A stretch of 16,200 nucleotides of DNA from positions 1-16,200 of the forward strand of contig JAOXYB010024457.1 in assembly GCA_028565635.1 (NCBI GenBank), in the 5' to 3' direction. The DNA comes from Phoronis ovalis. Its lineage: Eukaryota; Phoronida; Phoronidae. Under the pieces are notes generated by a model that worked only from the letters and a program-made list of their open reading frames with translations, was not told where the DNA came from and did no database searches. The translations under genes and the position numbers were made by a program. Of the stretch, positions 1-9,542 are shown in pieces (the stretch's first letter is position 1; every line of letters begins with the position of its first letter).

Positions 1-72
<72 letters not shown>

Positions 73-86
73 ATATACATACACAC
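1..86. repeat. (CTAT)n microsatellite with AT/CA-rich tail
   Basis: Eighteen uninterrupted CTAT units run from base 1 to 72 and decay into a TATACATACACAC-like tail. The array touches the left edge, so its full length is unknown. Long tetranucleotide arrays like this are typical of animal nuclear DNA. Array length is prone to slippage and to assembly error. Confidence 0.97.
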
Positions 87-117
87 CTCCTTGAACTAAA
101 GAGCTCCATATATAGGC

Positions 118-143
118 AGCGCATTAAAGTAGAATAATGCGCT
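118..143. repeat. Perfect 9-bp hairpin, AGCGCATTA / TAATGCGCT
   Basis: AGCGCATTA (118-126) is the exact reverse complement of TAATGCGCT (135-143). They are separated by the 8-base loop AAGTAGAA. The stem ends share the AGCGC core with the tandem repeat 60 bases downstream, so both may belong to one small palindromic repeat. Function is unknown. Confidence 0.8.
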
Positions 144-199
144 TCGAGATATTTGAAGATAGAAGCGATTTAAAGCATGCCGGTGTGGACGGAAAGTGA

Positions 200-235
200 A
201 GCGCTTTATTATAGAGCGCTTTATTATGAAGCGCT
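200..235. repeat. 15-bp tandem repeat built on the palindrome AGCGCT
   Basis: AGCGCT occurs at 200, 215 and 230, exactly 15 bases apart, joined by near-identical TTATTATAG and TTATTATGA spacers (about 2.4 copies). Each AGCGCT is its own reverse complement. CpG-containing motifs like this stand out in the AT-rich surroundings. It is probably the remains of a repetitive element that also includes the hairpin at 118-143. Confidence 0.75.
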
Positions 236-1440
236 CCAAGTGTAAGTGTGAATTGGGCTATACTCTTGTCAAAGCAGTCCCATGTTGAATTGCTTGCATT
301 TGAATGCAGCAGATGGCATTAGTCAATAGAAGATGACTTATCCACCTTAGCTGACATTACTGCCTGTTTAAAACTCATCATAAATTAATGAGTTTTCCAC
401 ATTTGTATAGTTTGGGTGTCCCCTCCCTGTTTTCAAATTGTTAGTATCAAAAATTGCAACATAAATTAAAAGATCAGGATGCTTCAGCTGTTTGCTGTAT
501 TTTTAGTCAATATCCTAACTATATAAATCAAGACCAAACATTATTTAAAACTGTTGTTTCAATGTTCACATAAAAGGCACAAACTAACATTTGGAGAGTG
601 TATTAATTATCACTAAAACTCTTTGCTTTCTAATTTCAGTGTGGCTAACTAAAGTGAAAGCAGATTAGATTAGCACTTTTTTTAGATCAAATTGGAGTAC
701 AATCTGTTGTGTACAAATCTAGTGAATACAGTTGGCATGGTTTAGACCAGTACATTCTCATATTCTTTTGAAAAATGTGATTGTTATAAATTAAAGTAAT
801 TATATAAACTACCAAAAAACTTGAAATGGCACTGACATTTATATCTAATAAATAAATTATGAATTATAAATCAGATTTTTTAATAATTCAGTGAATCCAA
901 TATCATGTTTGAGGACTATTCCAAAACTCTACCGAGAAACTCTGTCAAATAAGGCTCCAGATGAAGTTTTTCAGTGCTCTCTAGAAAGTCTTAAAGGCTA
1001 ACATAGCTGTGAAAGGTAATTGAACTAAAGCAATAATGTTGTTTGTCAAAAAATGAATATAAAATATTTGACATCTCTAAAACCTTGTGTTGCAGTCTAC
1101 CTATGAAATTTAACCATATTTTCTGAAATTAAATGTCAATCACATGACACCACACAGAATACTGATTACTTTTATATGAAAGTCTAATAGGTTATACTGC
1201 ATAATGAAACCAGAATACAGATTTTTTATGGTTTTGTGCTAGCGAAATCTATTAAATAATGTAGTGTTTGAGATATATTTTTGCACTTTGATTCTTTTAT
1301 TACATACAGATTGATTAATGCATTAGTTTAATCAAGATTTTTGACAAAAAGTTTTTAAAATGTTGATCTTCATTTTTTATGTGCTTGCTTTTTTATCTTA
1401 TAATTATAATTAGACAAACTTAATTATTCAAATGTTCATA
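236..1440. other. AT-rich non-coding stretch, nothing recognised
   Basis: I see no open frame of useful length bounded by plausible splice sites on either strand and no RNA gene or clear repeat. It may be intronic (5' part of CC2D2A) or intergenic. The sequence does not decide. Confidence 0.6.
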
Positions 1441-1874
1441 TACATTGCCTACCCGGGGGAGAGCAATTGGCTCTGTTGGTGGGTCCACATGCGAGGGTAT
1501 ATAGAATGTAGGTCTGCCAAAGAGTCAGTCCGAAGAAATCCATCTGTTAGTGTTCTATAATTTCCCAACTAACATCTGGGCTTAAGCACTTCAATTTTCA
1601 ATTATTATCATGAAACATGTAGAACAATAATCCCTTTATTTGTATATAAAGCCCCTAAAAATTCTAGACACCAGTCAAACTGCAGCTTACAATAATGTTA
1701 CAATAGTGTAAGAGTGGACTATGAAAAGCTAATCTCGATTGGTCAGAAGTTTATTGATGTATTTATTTCGCTCTTGTTAAAATTGAAGGTGTATAACGAC
1801 AATTGATTATGGTTAAAAGCAGAAGTTAGTTGAGTAGGTATGGAACACTAAAAAATGGATTTATTTAGATTTCC
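1441..1874. other. Non-coding stretch with a GC-richer patch
   Basis: About 1450-1540 is GC-richer than its surroundings and contains CCCGGG. It also carries a 13-base word, AGGTCTGCCAAAG (1510-1522), that recurs exactly at 2009-2021. This suggests fragments of a dispersed repeat. No coding frame or tRNA-like fold was recognised. Confidence 0.45.
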
Positions 1875-1941
1875 AAAGGGTATGTTTTTCACCATCAGAT
1901 ACAGATACATATTAAAAAAGGGTCTGTTTTTACCATCAGAT
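1875..1941. repeat. Imperfect direct repeat, AAAGGGTNTGTTTTT...CCATCAGAT
   Basis: Two copies (1875-1900 and 1917-1941) start 42 bases apart and share AAAGGGT, a T-run and CCATCAGAT, differing at a few bases. Related fragments follow (AAAAGGGTACTTTTTT near 2051, TTTACCATCA near 2487). This looks like a decayed tandem or dispersed repeat. Coding potential is absent. Confidence 0.6.
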
Positions 1942-2176
1942 TTGAAAAATCAGGTAGGCTTAACTAGCGCGGCAACATGTTTACTTGTCTGACAATATTT
2001 ACTGAATGAGGTCTGCCAAAGGCGTCACTTTTTAAACCTGCAATTCTTCCAAAAGGGTACTTTTTTAACAGGCTATATCTGCGTTTGGAAGCTCTTTTAA
2101 AACCAATGTGATCCCCTGGGACTTTCATACCCGTTAACACACAGATTGCTGCTATATCAATAAGATAAACAATGCC

Positions 2177-2200
2177 GTATCCTTATTTTGTAAAGGATAC
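2177..2200. repeat. 8-bp hairpin GTATCCTT / AAGGATAC
   Basis: GTATCCTT (2177-2184) pairs perfectly with AAGGATAC (2193-2200) across an 8-base loop. It lies 4 bases before a 31-bp tandem duplication, so the two may be parts of one small element. Confidence 0.6.
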
Positions 2201-2204
2201 AGTA

Positions 2205-2266
2205 TTTGTACCGCACAGCATGAATTATGCATCAATTTGTACTGTGCAGCATGAAATATGTATCAC
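2205..2266. repeat. 31-bp tandem duplication, two copies
   Basis: Copies at 2205-2235 and 2236-2266 both begin TTTGTAC and share GCAGCATGAA-like and TATGNATCA words, differing at a handful of positions, several of them transitions. This is a direct tandem duplication that has diverged. No coding role is visible. Confidence 0.75.
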
Positions 2267-2901
2267 TTGGTTTTCTGGTTTTCGAGTAATTTTAATTATA
2301 CAATATATTGATCACCCAGGCAATCAAGAACTGGAAATCTTATAGTTTGATTGCAAAAAATTGTAAAACTTCGATCAAACTGGTAAAGATATTACAGTGT
2401 ATTAAAATATCGAAAAAATTTACATACCAATGAAACACGCTATTCTCATACCATTCCACGTGTAATCGCTGTTTCCTAAAAAGTGTTTACCATCAAAAAC
2501 TGGCTCTTTCCACAAGTCTGTTAAATATCATTTAATTATTTACTAGTATTAATTTCTAAATTAGTTTTTCTGTTTCTGTTTTTCTCTCTACCTGTCTTAA
2601 CTTGTTATTGCTGTTGTTTCTTTCCTTTGCCTTTTGCAATGAACTGGAGCATTTTCATTTTTAAGTACTACTGTTCCTGTATCATTGACCACAAGGATGT
2701 GTAGGTTTAAGATGAGAGGGATTATATCACTTAGAAGACTTAGGGCACCTGTTTATTGGTGTTAACTTGGTTTTGTAAGTTTTAATATCTGTAAAATTAA
2801 TTAGTGATTAGATTTTTTTCCCAGCCTTCAACCCAGTCAACCTAACATTTTCTCAGATCAACTGTGTTTTTAATCAATAGACAGTTGTTTATTTGCATGG
2901 T
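2267..2901. other. T-rich non-coding stretch, nothing recognised
   Basis: AT-rich sequence with pyrimidine runs around 2570-2640. No exon-like frame, RNA gene or clear repeat was seen. Confidence 0.55.
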
Positions 2902-2965
2902 GTCCAAATGAACTAATTAGGATTGCTGTTCTGTAACAGCAAACCTAATCCTATTGATTTGCACT
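2902..2965. repeat. Long imperfect hairpin (about 30 bp stem, 4-base loop)
   Basis: TTAGGATTGCTGTT (2917-2930) pairs with AACAGCAAACCTAA (2935-2948) with one mismatch around the loop CTGT. Pairing continues outward with gaps: CAAAT on the left side matches ATTTG on the right. It may be a tiny palindromic transposon relic. A small-RNA precursor is possible in principle, but the loop is short and nothing else supports it. Confidence 0.6.
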
Positions 2966-4610
2966 TTTTCGTCCTTTTTGTAGTTGCATGAAGGCTCATT
3001 TTGATGACTTTATGGATTTTTTATGTGGCAAAAGTTCAGACTATTTTTTAAAATCAATTAATTTATTGAGAAAATATGCCAGAACTTGACAGTTAGTCCT
3101 GCAGACTTTTAGTTTGATATCCCAGGACAGAGAAGATCACCTGGAGTTCTTAGATCGCTGAATTGTCACTTTTCAGAAAGGAGTTTTTTATTTTATTGGG
3201 AGTTTGTCCAGATGTTGAGGCCAAAAGGTAAACAGATGACCACTTTAGGTTTGATTGAACATTAAAAATGAAGTTGAGAGGTTATCTATTGGTTGTAACG
3301 TGACCAATGCCATAGCCATCAATAGCAGTAATCCTTGTCTTTGGTTAAATAACTGGCTTTCTAGTTTCCTTTAGATTTATAATTGTTTTTTGTTAAAATT
3401 TATGTTATCCTGTTTTTTAAATGTTTCACAGTATGGTAGCAGAGTTAACATTTGAGTGAGTCCTCATCATGTTTTATTCATTTATTTTGTAATTCAAGAA
3501 ATTTGTTTGATTAATACTGATTTCCTGCTCTGAAATCTTTCATTCTGTGTATAAAAAAAGAATGCAATCTTTGTCTGACCTATTGTTAGCTCTTTTTTCA
3601 AATATTTTCTGTGTTGACATACATATAACTGTCGATGCCACTTTTTCAGCATTGATTTACTTTATCTTGTTGGTGAAGTTCATGTGCTTTTTTTATGAGA
3701 CTTGTCCATTTTTACCTGTACCTTTAGCTGTCCATCATATATTTCTATGTCCTTTGCACAAACCTGAATTCGCTTCAGAATAAATGTGAAGTTGTGTTGC
3801 CATGTAAAATGTACATATTCAATGACTTTGCTTATATTTCTGATTGTGTGTGTGTGTGTGTCACAAACAAACCTATTAAGTGCATATAATTTGCTTCCAT
3901 ATTAACTTGCCTGGAACTAACTCAACTGATGAAATTGTTCAAGAACAGCAAACCAGTTACTATATAAAAAATACCACTGAAATGTAAGAAAAGAATTACC
4001 TTGCAGAAACACCCCTTATCCTAAAATTTCACTGAACCACTTATTAATTGCTGTAAGGCACCTGCTTGCAGTTTGATGTAAGACCTTTTTGTAGCAAAAA
4101 ATTTAGAAATAATATTTATTTATGATTATTGCACTGCATAAATAAAGTGGACATTCTGTAAGACACTGTAGTTAATTGCCATAAATTTGCAGTAACTTAA
4201 TTTACTAGCTTCCAGGAACAACTGTTTCAACTTGCAGTTGCAATTTGTTATGTAAGCAGCTAAACCCTAGCTATATGAGTGAGTGCACTTACTTTTTGTT
4301 TATTGGTTCTAGGTAGTGGCAATTTTGTAAAGTAGTTAGGGTACACTATAGAAGGTTTATCAATGAGCCCATAACAATGTTTACTATGTATGAGATGAAT
4401 GTCAAGGTTGGGCATCTAAAGGAAGCGTGTGAACTAGTTTGTCAGTTAATGCATTGATAAATTTAAGCAGGAGACGTACAGTTCCAGTCTGTTAAACGTT
4501 GTAAATTGCCTACTGGGTGGTATACAGATTGCTGTGTCTGTTAGATACCAGTACTGGACTGCGTTATCTGTGAAATCTTGTTAAGAAAACTAACTTTCAC
4601 ACGACCACAT
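2966..4610. other. T-rich non-coding stretch with a GT microsatellite
   Basis: A short (TG)n tract sits at about 3845-3861. The longest open frame (3547-3783) encodes a phenylalanine- and leucine-rich peptide, as expected from T-rich random sequence. It has no family resemblance and is not called as a gene. Several AATAAA words occur (for example near 3780 and 4140), but with no upstream coding exon they cannot be called polyadenylation sites. Confidence 0.5.
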
Positions 4611-4656
4611 AAGTTTCAGTCAGTCGATCACGGAAGTTTCAGTCAGTCGTGATTGG
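4611..4656. repeat. 23-bp tandem duplication
   Basis: The word AAGTTTCAGTCAGTCG is found at 4611-4626 and again at 4634-4649. Each copy is followed by a diverged 7-base tail (ATCACGG and TGATTGG). The 16-base core is identical, so the duplication is recent or constrained. Confidence 0.8.
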
Positions 4657-6988
4657 GTTAATATTTATCTCTGGTTGTAATCCATAAAGATTTAAACTAT
4701 TTGCTATTTGTATCAGGAAGGTAGCTCTCTATAGTATCCGCTATGAGATGTAGTATTACATATAAGGTGTCCTATCGTGTTTTTTACTGTCATGCGTACA
4801 GTGTATTACAGTTTACAAATAAATGTGGAAGTGGCCATCATTTTGCTTTTTACACAGCCACTTGACTGATAATTGCAAGTAATAGAATGAAGTGAATTTT
4901 TATGAACTTGAAGTTTGGAACTTCCAAAAATGTCGTCTTTGATTATTTTTCAAAATTAGATGTGAACTGGATGTCAACTAGATATACATGTAGGTTGTGC
5001 CATACAGTGTAAGTCACGATGTACATCAATAAAATCAACTCGAAGATTTTAAATTAGATATTGTGATTAATTACGTTATATGTACATCCACGGAATACTT
5101 TATCTTTCATAGTTAAATTTGTGTGTCTGTTTATATTTAATTTGACGGCAGCTTTTTTTTTTTTAATGAATGAAGTCCTGATCCCCAGATTATAATTAAT
5201 TTGTCTGTTGCTTACAAAAAAAGATTAATTATTCAGTCGTGGATAATAGGACAATTAGAGAACCAGAAATAGCAAAACCTGTTTTGATGTGATTTCAATA
5301 TATAAAGACTGTGATTTATTTGATGTTGAGCCCACTACAGAATGCACATCATCATTTCTAGCACTGATATTACACTTGCTTACACAGGGACTTGCAAAAT
5401 GTCACATTTTTAAAACATGAACCTCCAATTTCAATTTCACACTTGTGACCCTATATGTTTTGACTGAGTGCGAAATTACTTATGATTGTTCTTTTGCTTC
5501 TGACTATGAGATTCAGCTACCATTTTAGGTAAGAAGTTTTAGGTGAAAAACTACTGGTGGCTTTACTACTGGTAGTAATAATTAATCTTATGCTATAACT
5601 AATGATTATTTAGTTCCATGTACATATATGTGTAGTTCTATGCTCCATTTACTGTCTTTGCATTCCTGTGGCTATTTTCTTGTTGAACAAGCTAAGAACC
5701 ATCTCCCACTTAATAGTACCTACATGCGCATACAATACATATATTGTATTATGTATTACTTAGCCCTTGCCGATCAGGAACGATATGATGATGTGCTTGT
5801 GTTGGCATCAAGGTATTTCATTAATATCTTTATAATTAACAAGATAGCATATTTGTCTGAATGGTTGCCTGGCCTGTACATGGTAAGCCAGTACACAAAC
5901 TGGTATCATGCTAGTTGGCCGTATCATGCCCATGTTGACCTACATATATGGCATAGTTTCTTGGGTAACTTGCTTCAACTATGTTGCAGCAAGTAGGTCA
6001 GAAATGTCGGGATCGTTCCAGCAGTGATTCCGTGCTATATATATATTTAAATTCCATGATTGTATGGCATCACGCATGATTACACACAGTACAATTCGTT
6101 TAAACACTGAAACTTGATACTCGATCTAACGAAATTTAATTAATATTATGTAAAATCTAATAGTGCTCAGAAATCTGTTGACACAAAAAAAGAGTGAAAA
6201 CGTTTAATATTTTGCAGTACAACATAGTACAAAGAATGGCAGTAATAGTTGAAACTGATAATTAATGTTCACCAATTTTTTTTGTGCCTTAATCATCACA
6301 GTTAATACAATTTTTTCCAAATCTTCAGAAATGTTAAGCTTTAAAATAAAAATGCAGTTTTCAGTCTTTCTGACTTTGCCAACAATTGCTAGCAACATAA
6401 GTTGAATAGTATATTAAAATTTAAAACCAAAAATTGCTAGGGTTGTGGGACTAAGTATCTGTTTACTTACTGACATTTATTGCATTAAATATACCCAGTA
6501 TATTTCACCTTGACCCAGTAATGTAGCCAACACATGTCACTGACAATAAAATTACATTTAACTCTTGGATCTCCATCAACATCAATTCTGCACTCATTAG
6601 TATATGTTATTCAGGAGTTGTTCATCATTAGACTAGCTTACTTATTCCGATCTATTCTCATGGTTGCATTTGACCGATGGTTATCCCATAATTCACTTTG
6701 CAGATAAGGGAATAAGTTACCTTTAAAAACTATGTCAGCATGTGCCACAATGCCAATGGCTGTATGCAGTTGTAATGATCTTCACGTGTTCCATACATGA
6801 TACTTTTTTCTTTCAGAAACTTGTGCAATTTTTTAATTACATTTATGATACAAAGTTGCTTTGAATGGCTACCTTTTCCTGTTGTGTATGCACTTTTTAC
6901 GTAATATCACCAAGCTTGCAGACAGTGTTTTTCTAATTTAACTACCTACTATTTAAATAAAATACGTTCGAATTGTCATTTATTGTAG
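4657..6988. other. Non-coding stretch up to the first recognised exon
   Basis: No convincing exon was found. It contains a 12-base T-run (5153-5164) and a 7-bp inverted repeat AAGTGGC / GCCACTT (4829-4835, 4857-4863). An open frame at 5628-5996 has no protein family signature. The part next to 6989 must be intron, because the exon there opens behind a TTATTGTAG acceptor. How far left that intron extends is unknown. Confidence 0.55.
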
Positions 6989-7175
6989 GAAACTGAGCCA
7001 AAACCAGACCAAACAGAAGATCAAAAACCCGAAGAAAGTCAAAGGTTGCTTAGAGATTTTGGATATGATGATGTTGGTAACCAGTTATATGGTATGGCTA
7101 AGGCTGACTACATTGCCTATAGAGAGAGAGTCCAACAAGAGGAAGACAAATATTATGTACCTTCAGTCATTTCTA
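6989..7175 (+). CDS. CC2D2A: CC2D2A exon a (model codons 1-62)
   Basis: The acceptor is TTATTGTAG before 6989. The donor is GTAAGC after 7175. The exon begins in phase 0 with ETEPKPDQ and ends after one base of a codon. The first 18 residues are acidic and low-complexity (PKPDQTEDQKPEE), as expected of a disordered linker. The rest (LLRDFGYDDVGNQLYGMAKA, then YRERVQQEEDKYYVP) looks helical and conserved. It lies upstream of the most conserved N-terminal block of the family. Because the exon opens on a codon boundary, the preceding coding exon must end on one too. The call depends on its in-phase join to exon b. Confidence 0.85.
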
Positions 7176-7635
7176 GTAAGCTTCTTCGTCTATGGGGAGC
7201 GCATTGTCTATGTGTGTAAATACAAAAGTATGCATTTATGTATGAACTATGTACCTTAATATTGAGTTTTTGGTAAAGATAAAACCAGTGTGTGAAAATT
7301 GGACAAACTTTAAGTTTGGCTTTTCTATGTATATATGGATCCGTACACTCAAAAGCTATGTAAAAATGAATGTCATCTTCATTTAAGATTATTGTTGTTA
7401 GCAAATAACTTTCAATTGGCATAGTTTGCTTAGCACTTTAAAATACATTTCTTACTCAGTGTAGCAATTTTTATATGGTCATGATATGATTTGTAAACAA
7501 ACTATCTGCAATCATGAGAATAATAATAGTATTAAGTGGTTCAGTCTTTGTTTAAAAAACTAGTTTTATCAAAGCAGTTCTTGTATGGTTTATTGTATTA
7601 CATTTTGATTTCCTCTTCGTAATTTTGTATTATAG
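7176..7635 (+). other. CC2D2A: CC2D2A intron 1 (460 bases)
   Basis: GTAAGC...TTATAG, phase 1. AT-rich, with no repeat or extra exon recognised. Open frames on both strands here overlap exon a or are short and unsupported. Confidence 0.85.
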
Positions 7636-7778
7636 CAAAAGTTGAAGACAGGCTCAATGGTGAACAAGAACCTCGGTACATTGAAGAAGAGGGTTTATAT
7701 GTGGGCCACAGGCCAATTTTATCATTTGCAAACGAACATAAAATAGAAAATAGACTTCTTAAAGAGCCAGATGGGAGA
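7636..7778 (+). CDS. CC2D2A: CC2D2A exon b (model codons 63-110)
   Basis: The acceptor TATTATAG precedes 7636 and the donor GTAAGT follows 7778. The split codon A|CA gives threonine. The product includes RYIEEEGLYVGHRPI and NRLLKEPDGR, one of the most recognisable blocks of CC2D2A proteins (acidic residues, then GLY.G.RP, then ENRLL). It is followed after a phase-0 intron by WFGEDGR. This exon is a main anchor for the gene identification. Confidence 0.94.
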
Positions 7779-8935
7779 GTAAGTAACCTTTGGTTTGCTT
7801 GACTGTAGCTGTATCCGGTATAGCTGGCATGCCTTAATCTTATCTCAGAAGTATCTACTACATAAGATTAAAGCAGGCAAATAGATTTGTTTTGGCTGGT
7901 CTAACACTAAATATATATATATTCAGCATTGCTTTTGTGTTTGTTGAAGCGCCATTTCTTAAATGTGTTGACCTAATTCACAACGGAATTATCTACAATC
8001 TGTATTAATGAATTTTTTCCTAATGACCAATGTTCCTTGACCAATTAAATGTTTTTTACATTTTCCATTGAGAGGCTTCCATAGTACTGCCTTCTTAGCT
8101 AGATGTCACTAGCTACTAGACTTCAGAGCTTTCATTAAAACAAAGTGCTTAATTAATAAACTATTTTCGTGCACTTGATAGCACCTCCGCCGAACCCTGT
8201 CAATCCCATCATCCTTCAGTTGAATACAATTCCTGGTTTTGAAATCAGACTTTAACTGGTGAAATTTAACCAAAGTAATAAAAATATTAGTGAAATACTA
8301 GTATAAATCACAAAAAGGAAGCATTGCGTAGACCAACTAAGATAAACATTTTTTTGGGAGGTTTGGCTCAGTATGCGAAAGAAACAAAAGTTTTGTGAAT
8401 GTATTGCACTGAGAACTACATCATTCACAAAATGCGACATGCTGGGAAGTTTTGGTCCATAACAGATGGCTCCACCACGTGCATGCAAATGATCTATTAC
8501 CACTGTTATAATATTCCAGAACAATCAAATCTTACATGTCCTACATTGACCACCATAATGATTCTAATTAAAATATGAAGTTAGTTTTCACTTCCATGAC
8601 TTGTCTGCTATCCTTTCTCCCATGAATAATCTAATGTTTCTTTTACCGATACTTCTCCGACATTTTTTAATCATTCATGGTGGCAATTCAAAAATGTCAG
8701 ATAAGTAATGGGGAAAGAAATGTCGGCTCGTTAACAGGAGAAAGGATAGCATGAAACTACATGTAACTTCAAATATAATTAAAATGATTCAATCACATTC
8801 CTGTTACAAGATGGTAAAAGGCTGATAATTGTCTGCTGTTATCTATTGATTTAGTTTAACATTGGGAGCTATTGTGCAGTAAATGTATAATAGTTCCAAG
8901 GCAGCTTAAAATTATATACTTTACTGACATTTCAG
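7779..8935 (+). other. CC2D2A: CC2D2A intron 2 (1,157 bases) with inverted repeats
   Basis: GTAAGT...TTTCAG, phase 0. It holds an inverted pair TTAATCTTAT / ATAAGATTAA (7834-7843, 7862-7871) and a larger nested inverted repeat at 8565-8781. The segment 8160-8560 has no recognised feature. An open frame on the minus strand (8252-8524) has no family signature. Confidence 0.88.
8565..8781. mobile_element. Nested inverted repeat, 217 bp, MITE-like
   Basis: Arms pair in order from the outside in: TAATTA (8565/8776), GAAGTTA with TAACTTC (8577/8764), GCTATCCTTTCTCC with GGAGAAAGGATAGC (8607-8620/8737-8750, 14 bp perfect) and CCGACATTT with AAATGTCGG (8657-8665/8718-8726). GACATTTTT also pairs with AAAAATGTC at 8690-8698. 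The nested order indicates a foldback element or palindromic MITE, diverged by mutation. No target-site duplication was firmly identified, so the exact ends and the class are uncertain. Confidence 0.6.
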
Positions 8936-9058
8936 GGTCGGAAGTGGTTTGGTGAAGATGGTCGTGTAATATGTTTACCTGATCCTATTAAAGAGGTGCC
9001 ATCCAGGCCTTACTTTACTGAAGATTTGGGCCCAGGCTTACAGACTGATTATAGAAAG
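8936..9058 (+). CDS. CC2D2A: CC2D2A exon c (model codons 111-151)
   Basis: The acceptor is CATTTCAG before 8936 and the donor is GTTTGT after 9058. It is phase 0 at both ends, so it could be skipped without a frameshift. It encodes GRKWFGEDGRVICLPDPIKE followed by PSRPYF. The W-F-G-(E/D)-D-G-R and LP.PIK..PSRP pattern is characteristic of CC2D2A orthologues. The exon ends in LQTDYRK. Confidence 0.94.
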
Positions 9059-9258
9059 GTTTGTTTAATTGTTTCAAATGTGATACAAAAAAAATTTGAT
9101 ATAATCCAGTGCTTTTGAGAAAAACATGCATCTTAGAATTAGACTATCATGTTACATCGTCTGATTTTTCAAACCCTCCACATTTAGGCCGTGAAATATA
9201 CTTTTCAAGCCATCATTTTCATTTGGTTGTATTTTTGAACTGCTTGTATTTATTTTAG
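9059..9258 (+). other. CC2D2A: CC2D2A intron 3 (200 bases)
   Basis: GTTTGT...ATTTTAG, phase 0. Short, AT-rich, nothing notable. Confidence 0.9.
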
Positions 9259-9468
9259 GCTATAGTAAAAGAATTTGATAGTAGATTAATAGATGGGACT
9301 CTTGAAAATGCTGGCCGATATCAACTTGATGTGGATATCAATGCTTTAGTTTTCCAACATCACCATTTATTCAGTGAAGAACAAGTCCTAACATCAAAAC
9401 TCACTCAGCTTTGCCGTGAACATGAACAGCGGAGAGATAGCAAGCGTGTAAAATATCTCACTGATAAA
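9259..9468 (+). CDS. CC2D2A: CC2D2A exon d (model codons 152-221)
   Basis: The acceptor TTATTTTAG precedes 9259 and the donor GTAGGA follows 9468. It is phase 0 on both sides and the longest exon in the window. It encodes a helical lead-in, then YQLDVDINALVFQHHHLFS and EEQVLTSKLTQLCREHEQRR, ending KYLTDK. The QLD(V/I)DI..L.F.HH..FS pattern and the following Leu/Lys/Gln-rich helix match the conserved region just before the coiled coil. The role is structural. No catalytic residues are expected. Confidence 0.94.
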
Positions 9469-9509
9469 GTAGGACTTCATTTTACAATATTCTAATACGG
9501 TTTGACAAC

Positions 9510-9542
9510 GTGAATTAATTCACCACCTTTTTTTGCAAAAAA
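9510..9542. repeat. Two neighbouring perfect 14-bp palindromes
   Basis: GTGAATTAATTCAC (9510-9523) and TTTTTTGCAAAAAA (9529-9542) each equal their own reverse complement, five bases apart. They may be protein-binding sites, insertion scars or chance in AT-rich DNA. No function can be assigned. Confidence 0.6.

Noticed and set aside
1441-1560. GC-richer patch considered as a tRNA or SINE head
   Set aside because: No B-box-like GGTTCGAATCC and no cloverleaf arrangement was visible.
2177-2184. GTATCCTT resembling a U12-type 5' splice site
   Set aside because: No exon before it and no matching branch point or exon after it; it is one arm of a hairpin.
3177-3227. Possible 51-base exon between a TTTTCAG acceptor and AAAAG|GTAAAC donor
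   Set aside because: One frame is open, but it ends in phase 2, is very short and has no recognisable match.
3547-3783. 78-codon open frame rich in Phe and Leu
   Set aside because: Typical of T-rich random sequence; no signal of a real domain or splice structure.
4902-5000. Short ATG frame running to a GTAAGT-like donor near 5000
   Set aside because: Only about 33 codons, wrong phase for the next recognised exon, no family resemblance.
5628-5996. 122-codon open frame on the + strand
   Set aside because: No family motif; composition follows AT-rich DNA. An internal donor-like site (CAAG|GTATTT at 5812) ends in phase 2 and does not fit the phase-0 start of the 6989 exon.
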